Shown piece by piece: positions 25,095-33,502 of a DNA stretch of 64,000 nucleotides. How positions within the stretch are numbered: the first letter of the stretch is position 1; each line of letters begins with the position of its first letter. The translations under genes and the position numbers were made by a program. This DNA is from Chloroflexota bacterium (GTDB taxonomy: Bacteria; Chloroflexota; Limnocylindria; Limnocylindrales; CSP1-4). The stretch lies in the NCBI GenBank assembly GCA_947475545.1, contig CANJLL010000004.1:178788-242787 (forward strand), given 5' to 3'. The notes beneath the pieces were generated by a model that saw only the letters and a list, made by a program, of their open reading frames with translations, ran no database searches and was not told the origin of the DNA.

Positions 25095-26035
25095 CCGCCG
25101 CGGGGCGCGTCGTCGCCCTGGCCGGCGGAGTCGGCGGCTCGAAGCTCGCGGACGGCCTGCAGGTGCTCCTCGGGGACCGGCTGACCGTCATCGTCAACAC
25201 CGCGGACGACACGGAGCGCCACGGCCTCCTGGTCTCGCCCGACCACGACACCGTCATGTACACCCTGGCAGGGCTCGCCAACGAGGAGCAGGGCTGGGGC
25301 CTGCGTGGCGAGACGTGGGCCACCTCCGCCATGCTCGAGCGGCTGGGCGAGGAGACATGGTTCCGCCTGGGGGACCAGGACCTGGGGGTCCACATCGCCC
25401 GCACGCGCCGGCTGCGCGCCGGCGAGCGACCCACGGCGGTCGCGCTCCATCTGCAGCGCTCGCTGGGCGTCACGGCCACCATCCTGCCCATGACCGACGC
25501 GTCGGTGCGGACCAGGGTGCGCACCGACCAGGGCTGGCTGGATTTCCAGGAGTACTTCGTCCATCGCCACCAGGAGCCAGCCGTCCTCGAGCTGGAGCTG
25601 GCAGGCATTGGGACGGCCGACGCGACGCCGGAGGTGCTCGCCGCGCTGGACGGAGCGGACCTGATCGTCATCGGGCCATCCAACCCGCTCGTCTCGATCG
25701 GGCCGATCCTGGCCGTCGGCGGGATGCGGGAGGCCATCGCCCGGGCCCGGGCACGCGGCGTCACGGTGGTGGCGGTCTCCGGGATCATCGGCGGCAAGGC
25801 GGTCCGCGGACCGGCGGACCGGATGCTCACCTCGCTGGGGCACGACCCGTCGGCGCTGGGCGTCGCGCGCCTGTACGGCGACGTCGCCTCGGTGTTCGTG
25901 CTCGATCGCGTCGACGAGGCGCTCGCGCCCGGCGTGGCGTCGCTCGGCCTCCGGCCGGTGATCCTCGACACGCTGATGGCCGATCGGGCGGGGCGCTCCC
26001 GGTTGGCCGGCGAAGTCCTGGCCTCGGTCGGCTAG
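25091..26035 (+). CDS. cofD: 2-phospho-L-lactate transferase (F420-0 synthesis)
   Basis: CofD/FbiA joins the phospholactyl (or phosphoenolpyruvyl) group from an activated GDP donor to the deazaflavin FO. The 314-residue protein shows the family blocks VVALAGGVGGSKLADGL (FO/GDP site), VIVNTADDTERHGLLVSPDHD, TMLYTLAGLAN-like VMYTLAGLANEEQGWGL, LGDQDLGVHIARTRRL, FQEYFVHRHQEP and VIGPSNPLVSIGPIL. The GTG start overlaps the preceding stop. The next gene, 10 bases on, encodes the enzymes that act just before and after CofD. Confidence 0.94.
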   Translation: MTAAGRVVALAGGVGGSKLADGLQVLLGDRLTVIVNTADDTERHGLLVSPDHDTVMYTLAGLANEEQGWGLRGETWATSAMLERLGEETWFRLGDQDLGVHIARTRRLRAGERPTAVALHLQRSLGVTATILPMTDASVRTRVRTDQGWLDFQEYFVHRHQEPAVLELELAGIGTADATPEVLAALDGADLIVIGPSNPLVSIGPILAVGGMREAIARARARGVTVVAVSGIIGGKAVRGPADRMLTSLGHDPSALGVARLYGDVASVFVLDRVDEALAPGVASLGLRPVILDTLMADRAGRSRLAGEVLASVG

Positions 26036-26038
26036 GAT
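26033..26038 (+). promoter_or_regulatory. possible internal -10 box (TAGGAT) before cofC-cofE
   Basis: TAGGAT overlaps the cofD stop and ends 7 bases before the ATG at 26046, the leaderless geometry seen elsewhere in the window. It could give separate expression of the fusion gene. Confidence 0.4.
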
Positions 26039-26045
26039 CCCAACC

Positions 26046-27512
26046 ATGGCAGAGCACGCAGCCGGCAGCTGGGGTCGGGCAGACACGTGGGTGGTCGTGC
26101 CCCTGCGCGGCCTGGAGGCCGCCAAGTCACGGCTGGGCGGTCAGCTCGACGCGGAGGAACGGCTCGACCTGGTCACGGGGTTGCTGGAACGCACCCTGGC
26201 GGCGGCCACCGGCTGCGGCGGGGTGGACCGCGTGCTCCTGGTCAGCCCGGATCCCGCCGCGTTGGAGCTGGGTGCCAGCATCGGCGTCGAGACGATCCGG
26301 GAGCCCGGCCGCGGCCTCAATGCGGCCCTGCGTGCCGCCCGTGATCACGCCGTCGCCCATGGCGCGACCACGCTCCTGGTGCTTCCTGCCGACCTGCCGC
26401 GCGTCAGCCCGGAGGCGATCGGCCACGTCATCGCCGCAGCAGACGCGCTCCGCGACGGAACCCGTCACGTGGTGGCGATGGTCCCGGACCGCCACGGCGG
26501 CGGCACCAACGCCCTGCTGCTGAGCCCGCCGGACGCCATCCCGTTCACCTTCGGGCCCGGCAGCGCCATCGCCCATCGCGCGGCGGCGATCGCGGCGGGC
26601 ACCGCGCTCGTGGAGCTCGACGGGGAGCTCACCCTGGACGTGGATACCCCGGATGACCTGCTCCTCGCCGAGGTCGCGCTCTCGCCGGCGGAGCACGTGG
26701 GCGCCCGACACCACGGGACCGTCATCCCCCTGGCCGGGTCGCCCTCGCCATCCCGCGTGGAGATCGTGGCGCTCGACGGCATCCCCGAGATCCGGCCCGG
26801 CGACGACCTCGCCGCGCTGATCATCGCGGCGTTGCAAGGCAGCCCGGGTCTCCTCCCGCTGCGCGACGACGACGTCCTGGTGGTGACCCAGAAAGTGGTC
26901 TCCAAGGCCGAGGGCGCCATGGTGGACCTGACCACGGTGCAGCCCCGTCCGGAGGCCACCGAGTTCGCGGCCCGCTGGGACCGCGACGCCCGGCAGGTGG
27001 AGGTGGTGCTGCGCGAGGCGGTGCGCGTCGTCCGCATGGCCAACGGCGTGATCATCACCGAGACACCCCACGGCTTCGTGTGCGCCAACGGCGGCATCGA
27101 CGCGTCGAACCTGGGCCCCGGCTCGGGCAGCGTCGTCACGCTGCTCCCCGTGGACGCGGATGCATCCGCCCGCGGGATCCGGACCGCCGTCCGCGAGCGG
27201 CTCGGCCGGGACGTGCCGGTGATCGTGTCCGACTCGTTCGGCCGACCGTGGCGGTGGGGCATCGTGGACGTGGCCATCGGGGTCTCCGGCCTGGAGCCGC
27301 TGGAGGACCTGCGCGGGTTCCCGGACCACGACGGGCGCGTCATGCGCTCCACGGTCCGCGCCGTCGCGGACGAGCTGGCCTCCGCGGCGGAGCTGGCGCT
27401 GGGCAAGTCGGCCGGCCGCCCGGTCGCGGTCATCCGGGGCGCGGCGTTTGCCCGCGGCGAGACGGCGATCCGGGACGCGCTGATCCCGGGGGAGATGGAC
27501 CTCTTCCGTTGA
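26046..27512 (+). CDS. cofC-cofE: fused CofC-CofE: phospholactate guanylyltransferase + F420-0:glutamate ligase
   Basis: This 488-residue protein contains two complete F420 enzymes. Residues about 12-220 are CofC/FbiD (VVVPLRGLEAAKSRLGGQL, LPADLPRVSPEAI, DRHGGGTNALLL, FTFGPGSAIAHR, LTLDVDTPDDLLLA), which makes the GDP-activated phospholactate or phosphoenolpyruvate used by CofD. Residues about 238-488 are CofE (EIRPGDDLAALI, DVLVVTQKVVSKAEG, VIVSDSFGRPWRWGIVDVAI, GKSAGRPVAVIRG), which adds glutamates to F420-0. A 20-residue linker joins them. Actinobacterial FbiB instead fuses CofE to a nitroreductase-like domain, which is absent here. The steps either side of CofD are therefore on one chain. 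Confidence 0.93.
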   Translation: MAEHAAGSWGRADTWVVVPLRGLEAAKSRLGGQLDAEERLDLVTGLLERTLAAATGCGGVDRVLLVSPDPAALELGASIGVETIREPGRGLNAALRAARDHAVAHGATTLLVLPADLPRVSPEAIGHVIAAADALRDGTRHVVAMVPDRHGGGTNALLLSPPDAIPFTFGPGSAIAHRAAAIAAGTALVELDGELTLDVDTPDDLLLAEVALSPAEHVGARHHGTVIPLAGSPSPSRVEIVALDGIPEIRPGDDLAALIIAALQGSPGLLPLRDDDVLVVTQKVVSKAEGAMVDLTTVQPRPEATEFAARWDRDARQVEVVLREAVRVVRMANGVIITETPHGFVCANGGIDASNLGPGSGSVVTLLPVDADASARGIRTAVRERLGRDVPVIVSDSFGRPWRWGIVDVAIGVSGLEPLEDLRGFPDHDGRVMRSTVRAVADELASAAELALGKSAGRPVAVIRGAAFARGETAIRDALIPGEMDLFR

Positions 27513-27603
27513 GGCGCGCGGCGGCGCCAACCGCCACCCGACCGACGCACGTCGGACCGACAATGGGTAGCCTGATGGCCTCGCCCTGCAGCACGGATCG
27601 GTG

Positions 27604-28500
27604 ATGAAGCTCGGACTCCAGATCCCGCGGTTCACCTGGCCCGGCGGCGACGCCGCGATCGCCCCCGAGCTGGCCCGGATCGTCCGGACCGCGGAGGAGG
27701 TCGGCTTCGATTCCGTCTGGGTGATGGACCACTTCTTCCAGTTGCGGGGCGTCGGCGCGGTGGAAGAGCCCATGCTCGAGGGCTGGACAACCCTGGGCTG
27801 GATGGCGGCGATCACCACCCGTGTCGAGCTGGGGCTCATGGTGGGCGGCGTCCACTACCGCCAGGCCCCGCTCTGGGTGAAGGCCGCGACCACCCTCGAT
27901 GTGCTCTCCGGCGGCCGCGCCTGGCTGGGCATCGGCGCCGCCTGGAACCAGGAGGAGTCCGAGGGGCTGGGTTTCCCGTTCCCCAGCCTCGGCGAGCGCT
28001 TCGAGCAGCTGGAGGAGACCCTGGCCTACGCCCACCAGATGTGGTCGGGCGAGCACGGGACGGGCGGAACGTTCGAAGGCCGCCACATCCACGCGACGCG
28101 CCTGCTCAACGCACCCCAGTCGATCCGGCGGCCCAGGCCGCCGATCATGATCGGCGGGGGTGGCGAGCGGAAGACGCTCCGCCTGGTCGCCCAGTACGGG
28201 GATGCGTGCAACATCTTCGGGACGCCCGAGAAGCTTCGCCAGAAGTACGCGGTGCTGCGCGAGCACTGCGAGCGGCTGGGCCGCCCGTACGACGAGATCG
28301 AGCGGAGCACGCTCCAGACCGTCCGCCTGCACCCCAACGAACAGGGTCCGGTGGAGACGCCCGCGCAGACCGTGGACCGCTTCGGCGAGCTGGCCAACGC
28401 GGGCGCCCAGACGATCATCTTCAACGTCCGCGACGTCTGGCGTCCCGGCGCCCTGGAGATCATCGGCAGCGAGATCCTCCCCCACCTCCAGGCGCTGTAG
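27604..28500 (+). CDS. LLM-class F420-dependent oxidoreductase
   Basis: This 298-residue luciferase-like TIM barrel shows MKLGLQIPRFTWPGG, FDSVWVMDHFFQL, LGLMVGGVHYRQAPLWVKAA, GGRAWLGIGAAWNQEE, and RPRPPIMIGGGGERKTLRLV. It is more closely related in pattern to the TIGR03560-type F420 enzymes than to its 22854 paralogue. The ATG at 27604 is preferred over the GTG one codon earlier. It lies 91 bases after the CofC-CofE gene and is a likely F420 user. Substrate unknown. Confidence 0.87.
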   Translation: MKLGLQIPRFTWPGGDAAIAPELARIVRTAEEVGFDSVWVMDHFFQLRGVGAVEEPMLEGWTTLGWMAAITTRVELGLMVGGVHYRQAPLWVKAATTLDVLSGGRAWLGIGAAWNQEESEGLGFPFPSLGERFEQLEETLAYAHQMWSGEHGTGGTFEGRHIHATRLLNAPQSIRRPRPPIMIGGGGERKTLRLVAQYGDACNIFGTPEKLRQKYAVLREHCERLGRPYDEIERSTLQTVRLHPNEQGPVETPAQTVDRFGELANAGAQTIIFNVRDVWRPGALEIIGSEILPHLQAL

Positions 28501-28521
28501 GCGGCGCGCCGGGTGCGTCCA

Positions 28522-28540
28522 TATACCCCCAGGGGGTATA
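28522..28540 (+). promoter_or_regulatory. CsoR/CstR-type operator palindrome upstream of trxB
   Basis: TATACCCCC-A-GGGGGTATA is a perfect 19-bp palindrome with the AT-end/poly-C/poly-G form of operators for CsoR-family repressors (copper-sensing CsoR, persulfide-sensing CstR). It covers the -35 region of the trxB promoter, so a bound repressor would block polymerase. No csoR-like gene is in the window. Confidence 0.75.
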
Positions 28541-28550
28541 CAACCCGCCG

Positions 28551-28559
28551 TGATACGAT
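28551..28559 (+). promoter_or_regulatory. extended -10 promoter of trxB
   Basis: TGATACGAT contains an extended -10 (TG-n-TACGAT). Seventeen bases upstream the -35 position (28531-28536) falls in the right half of the palindrome. The leader would be about 45-47 bases to the ATG at 28612. Confidence 0.6.
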
Positions 28560-28611
28560 GGCGTGCGACCGGACCGCCCATCCCTCCCGACCCATTGGGG
28601 CCCACGACCGA

Positions 28612-29805
28612 ATGACCGACAAGCCCACCACCCCCACCCCCTCCAGCCCGGCCGCGCCCGGGGCAGCCGCGGCGCCCGAGGCGCCAGCGTCGCCCGGGGC
28701 GCCCGCCACGGGCGGCTTCGGGTCGGGCGGCTTCAGCTTCGCGATCGACTTCTCCGGCGATGCCGGGGCGGGAGCCGGCGCGGGCGTGGCTCTTGGCCAG
28801 GCGGCCCCGATCACCGCACCCGGGGGGCCCGCCGACGGCGCCGGCGGCCATGACGGGTCCGTGTCAAAGGTCGTGATCGTGGGCTCCGGCCCAGCGGGGC
28901 TGACCGCGGCGATCTACGCGGCCCGGGCCAACCTTGAGCCGCTGGTCCTCGCCGGCGTGGAGCCGGGCGGCCAACTGATGATCACCAGCGAGGTGGAGAA
29001 CTTCCCCGGCTTCCCGGACGGCATCCAGGGCCCCGAGCTGATGGCCCGCTTCCGCGCGCAGGCCGAGCGGTTCGGCACCCGGATCGTGGACGTGGACGTG
29101 GACCGGGTGGACTTCTCGGAGCGGCCGTTCCGCCTGTGGGCACGCGGGGTGGAGTACCGCGCCGAGTCCGTGATCATCGCGACGGGTGCGTCCGCGATGT
29201 GGCTGGGCCTGGAGAGCGAGACGCGCCTCCGCGGCCGGGGCGTCTCGGCGTGCGCCACGTGCGACGGCTTCTTCTTCCGCGACCGCGAGGTCGCCGTGGT
29301 GGGCGGCGGCGATACCGCGCTGGAGGAGGCCAACTTCCTCACCCGTTTCGCCAGCAAGGTCCACCTGCTCCACCGGCGCGACACGTTCCGGGCCAGCAAG
29401 ATCATGCTGGACCGCGCCCGCGCCAACGAGAAGATCCAGATCCGTACCAACGTGGCGGTGGAGGAGGTCCTGGGCGGCGCCAAGGTGGAGGCGCTCCGCG
29501 TGCGCGACACCGTCACCAACGACGAGGAGGTCATCCCGATGGAGGGCCTCTTCGTGGCGATCGGCCACCGTCCCAACACGGCCGCCTTCGCCGGCTGGCT
29601 GGCGGTCGACGACAAGGGCTACCTGGTGGTGGAGGGCCACACGGGCTCGCAGATCGACGGCGTGTTCATCGCGGGCGATGTCCACGACCACCACTACCGC
29701 CAGGCCGTGACGGCAGCGGCAGACGGCTGCAAGGCCGCGATCGACGTGGAGCACTGGCTGGAGGCCAGGGGGATCGCCAGGGCCAGTACCGTGACGGCGT
29801 GGTAG
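28612..29805 (+). CDS. trxB: thioredoxin-disulfide reductase with long disordered N-terminus
   Basis: The enzyme passes electrons from NADPH through FAD and a CxxC pair to thioredoxin. Residues 84-397 are a normal TrxB: VVIVGSGPAGLTAAIYAARA (FAD), GGQLMITSEVENFPGFP, the redox pair C214-A-T-C217, VAVVGGGDTALEEANFL (NADPH) and GVFIAGDVHDHHYRQAVTAA. The first 83 residues are Ala/Pro/Gly-rich with no fold. An in-frame GTG at 28861 would give a standard-length enzyme, but the promoter at 28551 precedes the ATG at 28612, and both starts are possible. The CsoR-type operator upstream suggests control by copper or reactive sulfur species. Confidence 0.92.
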   Translation: MTDKPTTPTPSSPAAPGAAAAPEAPASPGAPATGGFGSGGFSFAIDFSGDAGAGAGAGVALGQAAPITAPGGPADGAGGHDGSVSKVVIVGSGPAGLTAAIYAARANLEPLVLAGVEPGGQLMITSEVENFPGFPDGIQGPELMARFRAQAERFGTRIVDVDVDRVDFSERPFRLWARGVEYRAESVIIATGASAMWLGLESETRLRGRGVSACATCDGFFFRDREVAVVGGGDTALEEANFLTRFASKVHLLHRRDTFRASKIMLDRARANEKIQIRTNVAVEEVLGGAKVEALRVRDTVTNDEEVIPMEGLFVAIGHRPNTAAFAGWLAVDDKGYLVVEGHTGSQIDGVFIAGDVHDHHYRQAVTAAADGCKAAIDVEHWLEARGIARASTVTAW

Positions 29806-29830
29806 GGCGCGTCCCACTCGCGATCGGCTC

Positions 29831-32041
29831 GTGACGGGCAGCACTCGCGGCTCCGGGTCGGGTGGCGGCGGACGCCGCTTCCGCCAGTCGTTCGAGTCGG
29901 AGCGCCCGGTCCCCCTCTCACCGGAGCGCAGGAACCGCACCGTCCGGCTGATGGTGGCCTTCTTCGCGCCGTACCGGCGCAAGGTCGCCGTGGTGCTGAT
30001 CGCCATCGTCGCGACCAGCCTCCTTGGCCTGGCCAACCCCCTGATCCTCAAGCTCCTGATCGACGAGGCCATCCCAAACCGGGACCTGGGCCTGCTGAAC
30101 CTGTTCGTCGGCCTGATGATCGGCCTGCCGATCGTCTCGGGGCTCATCGGAGTGGGCCAGAGCTACGTCAACAACGTGGTGGGCCAGGGGGTCATGCAGG
30201 ACCTCCGCGTGGCGCTCTACAGCCACCTGCAGGCGATGCCGCTCCGGTTCTTCACGGAGACACGGACCGGTGAGATCCAGAGCCGGCTGGCCAACGACGT
30301 GGGCGGGATCCAGCGGGTGGTCACGGATGCAGCCAGCTCCATCACCAGCAACGCGGTCATCGCCCTCAGCACGGTCGTCACGATGGCGATCCTGGACTGG
30401 CGCCTGACGCTCCTCTCGCTCGCCCTGCTCCCCTTCTTCATGTTCCTCACCTACCGGGTGGGCAACATCCGGCGCGAGATCAGCGCGGCCACGCAGCGCT
30501 CCCTGGCGGACCTCTCCGCCGTGACGGAGGAGACGCTCAGCGTGTCCGGCATCCTCCTGTCCAAGACCTTCGGACAGCAGGGGCCGGCGGTCGACCGCTA
30601 CGGGGCGCTGGCGCAGCGGCTGGCGCGGTTGCAGATCCGGCAAGCCATGGTGGGCCGCTGGTTCTTCATGATCGTCGGCACCATCTTCACGATCACGCCG
30701 GCGTTCGTGTACTGGCTGGCCGGCTACCTGGCGGTCAGCGGGGATCCGTCCGCGCCCTCCATCGGCGACATCGTGGCGTTCACCACGCTCCAGAGCCGGC
30801 TCTTCTTCCCGCTTGGCCAACTGCTCAACTTCCAGGCGGACTTCCAGGGCGCGCTGGCGCTCTTCGACCGGATCTTCGAGTACCTGGATCTGCGGCCGGA
30901 GATCACGGACGCGCCGGGGGCGGTGGCCATCGAGCCACGCACGACGCAGGGGCGGGTCCGCTTCCGCGACGTGTCGTTCCGCTACCCGTCGGTGCCGATC
31001 CTGGCCAGCACGATGGTGGTGGCGGCGCCACGCGCGGCGGCGCCGCGGGCGGCGGGACTGACGGGTGCCCGAGACGCGGCATCGGCCGCGGGCGAGCCGG
31101 AGGCAACGCCCGACGGTTCGGCCGCTTCGGTTCCGCCGGGCCCGCCGACCCCGCCCAGTCAGCTGTTCGCCCTCGGGGGCATCGACTTCGAGGCCGAGCC
31201 GGGCGAGCTGGTGGCGCTCGTGGGCCCATCGGGCTCCGGCAAGACCTCGACCACCTACCTGATCCCCCGCCTGTATGACGCGGACCAGGGCGCGGTCGAG
31301 ATCGACGGACGCGATATCCGCGAGATCACCCTCCAGAGCCTGGGCGAGGTGATCGGCTTCGTGACCCAGGAGACCTACCTCTTCCACGCCAGCATCCGCG
31401 AGAACCTGGCGTACGCCAAGCCGGAGGCGACCGACGCCGAGCTGGAGGTGGCCGCCAGGGCGGCCGCGATCCACGACCGGGTCATGGAGCTGCCCGAGGG
31501 CTACGACACCGTGGTCGGCGAGCGTGGCTACAAGCTGTCTGGCGGCGAGAAGCAGCGGATCGCCATCGCGCGGGTGCTGCTCAAGGACCCCCGCATCCTG
31601 ATCCTGGACGAGGCCACGTCCGCGCTGGACACGGTCAGCGAGCGGCTCATCCAGGACGCGGTGGAGGGCCTGATGGTGGGCCGGACCACCATCGCCATCG
31701 CCCATCGGCTCTCCACCATCCTGCGGGCCGACCGGATCCTGGTCTACCAGCGCGGCCGCATCGTGGAGCGCGGCACGCACGCGGAGCTGCTGGCGCTGGG
31801 CGGCGTGTATGCGCGGCTGTACCACGAGCAGTTCCAGTCGGAGCTGACGGGCGGGGCGGGGGCCGGCGGGGTCGCGGACGACGACAGCAGGCCGGGCGGG
31901 CCCAGCGACGAGTCGGGCACCAGCGCGGGCACGACCGAGGAGCAGGACGGCGGGGGCGACGCGCGCGGCGAGGCGCTCCTGGCACAGGTGGCAAACGTGG
32001 AGCCGGCGGCGGCATCCGGGCTGGAGCCCGGCGCGGGCTGA
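29831..32041 (+). CDS. ABC exporter half-transporter (fused permease-ATPase)
   Basis: This 736-residue protein has a six-span exporter domain (about residues 35-330) and an ATPase domain with Walker A GPSGSGKTS (about 465-473), LSGGEKQR, ILILDEATSALD and IAHRLST. Between the A-loop strand (RFRDVSFRYP) and the rest of the ATPase lies an Ala/Pro-rich insertion of about 58 residues (about 386-443), absent from typical exporters. The C-terminal 60 residues are also low-complexity. It starts 25 bases after trxB and may share its transcript. A second half-transporter lies after the arginine operon and could be its partner. Cargo unknown. Confidence 0.9.
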   Translation: MTGSTRGSGSGGGGRRFRQSFESERPVPLSPERRNRTVRLMVAFFAPYRRKVAVVLIAIVATSLLGLANPLILKLLIDEAIPNRDLGLLNLFVGLMIGLPIVSGLIGVGQSYVNNVVGQGVMQDLRVALYSHLQAMPLRFFTETRTGEIQSRLANDVGGIQRVVTDAASSITSNAVIALSTVVTMAILDWRLTLLSLALLPFFMFLTYRVGNIRREISAATQRSLADLSAVTEETLSVSGILLSKTFGQQGPAVDRYGALAQRLARLQIRQAMVGRWFFMIVGTIFTITPAFVYWLAGYLAVSGDPSAPSIGDIVAFTTLQSRLFFPLGQLLNFQADFQGALALFDRIFEYLDLRPEITDAPGAVAIEPRTTQGRVRFRDVSFRYPSVPILASTMVVAAPRAAAPRAAGLTGARDAASAAGEPEATPDGSAASVPPGPPTPPSQLFALGGIDFEAEPGELVALVGPSGSGKTSTTYLIPRLYDADQGAVEIDGRDIREITLQSLGEVIGFVTQETYLFHASIRENLAYAKPEATDAELEVAARAAAIHDRVMELPEGYDTVVGERGYKLSGGEKQRIAIARVLLKDPRILILDEATSALDTVSERLIQDAVEGLMVGRTTIAIAHRLSTILRADRILVYQRGRIVERGTHAELLALGGVYARLYHEQFQSELTGGAGAGGVADDDSRPGGPSDESGTSAGTTEEQDGGGDARGEALLAQVANVEPAAASGLEPGAG

Positions 32042-32124
32042 CGAGGGGCGACTGATCGGCAGCAGGCTGACCCGGCTCATCCGCGGCGGCCCGACCTTCG
32101 ACGGGCGGAGGCGAGCGGCCCGGG

Positions 32125-32154
32125 GCGCCGCCGGTCACGGCGCCGCCGGTCACG
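32125..32154 (+). repeat. 15-bp tandem direct repeat
   Basis: Two adjacent perfect copies of gcgccgccggtcacg lie in the gap between the ABC exporter gene and the argC promoter. The gap is otherwise featureless apart from the ARG boxes. Confidence 0.8.
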
Positions 32155-32227
32155 GCGCGGTATCGTGGGCGGCCGAAGCAGCAGCGGTGCTCCGGCCCGG
32201 GTCGGGTGCGGGGCACCGTGCATAGAG

Positions 32228-32266
32228 GATGCATAGTCATGCGAACATCATGTATAGTCATGCGAC
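32228..32266 (+). promoter_or_regulatory. two tandem ARG boxes (ArgR operator) upstream of argC
   Basis: Two 18-bp imperfect palindromes, with cores TGCATAGTCATGC (32230-32242) and TGTATAGTCATGC (32251-32263), match the TGnAT-4-ATnCA form of the ARG box. Their centres are 21 bases apart, i.e. boxes separated by 3 bases, exactly as in known ArgR operators. A further half site TGCAT lies at 32219. TATAGT (32253-32258) inside box 2 can serve as the -10 element, so ArgR binding would block argC transcription. The argR gene is in this operon. Confidence 0.78.
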
Positions 32267-32335
32267 CATGACGGCGGTCCTCCCGATCCCGACGATCCGA
32301 TCGGCCATGCCTCCCGCGAGAGGCCCGGTGCGCCT

Positions 32336-33496
32336 GTGAGCGCTGGCATCGATCTCGCCGCGGGGATCGCGGCGGACCGCCCGTCTGGGACCTCCCTGCC
32401 CCGCTCCGGCTGGACCACCAACCCGGACGGCTCGCCCCGGCGCATCCGCGTCTCGATCATCGGCGCGACCGGGTACGTTGGCTCGGAGCTGACCCGGCTC
32501 CTCAGCCGCCACCCCAACGTGGAGATCGTGGGCCTCGTGGCGCGCGGCCGGGACCGCGAGCCGGTGGGCCATCACCACCCGCACCTGTCCGCCACCAACC
32601 TGGTGATCGACAGCCACCTGCCGGCGTCGGACGCGATCTTCCTGGCCCTGCCCCACGGCACCGCGGCCGCGATGGTCGGCGAGCTGGCCGAACAGGGCAC
32701 CACGATCATCGACCTGGGTCCGGACTTCCGCCTGAGCAACCCGGCGGACTACCCCACCTGGTACCAGTTCGACCACCCGGCCAAGGACCTGCTGGCCAAG
32801 GCAGTCTACGGCCTGCCGGAGCTCCACCGCGCCGAGCTCCAAGCCCTCGTCAACGCGCCCGTCGCCATCGTCGGCGCCCCCGGCTGCTACCCAACGGCCA
32901 CCAACCTGGCGCTCGCCCCGCTGGCACGCGCCGGCCTGATCGGCGACCTGGTGGTGGATGCCAAGAGCGGTGTCTCCGGCGCCGGCCGGGATCCCAAGCC
33001 CCATCTCCACTTCGGCGAGATCAACGAGAGCGTCTCGGCCTACGGCCTGGGCGGTCATCGCCACGTCGCGGAGATCGAGCAGGAGCTGGCGGGCGTGGCC
33101 GCACGCGCCGGACTGGCCCCTGCCGCCAACCCCGGGATCACGGGCGTGGACTTCCTCCCGCACCTGATCCCCATGACGCGCGGCATCCTGTCCAGCTGCC
33201 ACGTCCGGCCCACCCGCCCCGTGACGCAGGCGGAGCTCAACGACCTGTACGCCCAGGCCTACGACGGCGAGCCGTTCGTCTCGGTCGTCAGCGAGCCGCC
33301 GTCCACCAAGCAGACGCTGGGCAGCAACCAGGCCCGCGTCTACGTCCTGTACGACCAGCGGATCAACCGGATCATCGCCATCGGGGCCATCGACAACATG
33401 GTCAAGGGCGCGGCGGGCCAGGGGATCCAGGCATTCAACCTCGTCCACGGGCTGCCGGAGACCGCCGGTCTCGAGCAGCTCCCCCTCGCCCCGTAG
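32336..33496 (+). CDS. argC: N-acetyl-gamma-glutamyl-phosphate reductase
   Basis: The enzyme reduces N-acetylglutamyl-phosphate with NADPH to the semialdehyde in arginine synthesis. The 386-residue protein has the nucleotide motif VSIIGATGYVGSELTRLL, catalytic Cys184 in GAPGCYPTATNL, SGVSGAGRDPKPHLHFGEIN and HRHVAEIEQEL. The first 36 residues before RIRVSIIGATG are an unconserved extension; the GTG at 32336 is the only upstream start in frame. It leads the operon argC-argJ-argB-argR-argG behind the tandem ARG boxes. Confidence 0.95.
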   Translation: MSAGIDLAAGIAADRPSGTSLPRSGWTTNPDGSPRRIRVSIIGATGYVGSELTRLLSRHPNVEIVGLVARGRDREPVGHHHPHLSATNLVIDSHLPASDAIFLALPHGTAAAMVGELAEQGTTIIDLGPDFRLSNPADYPTWYQFDHPAKDLLAKAVYGLPELHRAELQALVNAPVAIVGAPGCYPTATNLALAPLARAGLIGDLVVDAKSGVSGAGRDPKPHLHFGEINESVSAYGLGGHRHVAEIEQELAGVAARAGLAPAANPGITGVDFLPHLIPMTRGILSSCHVRPTRPVTQAELNDLYAQAYDGEPFVSVVSEPPSTKQTLGSNQARVYVLYDQRINRIIAIGAIDNMVKGAAGQGIQAFNLVHGLPETAGLEQLPLAP

Positions 33497-33502
33497 GGAC
33501 CC

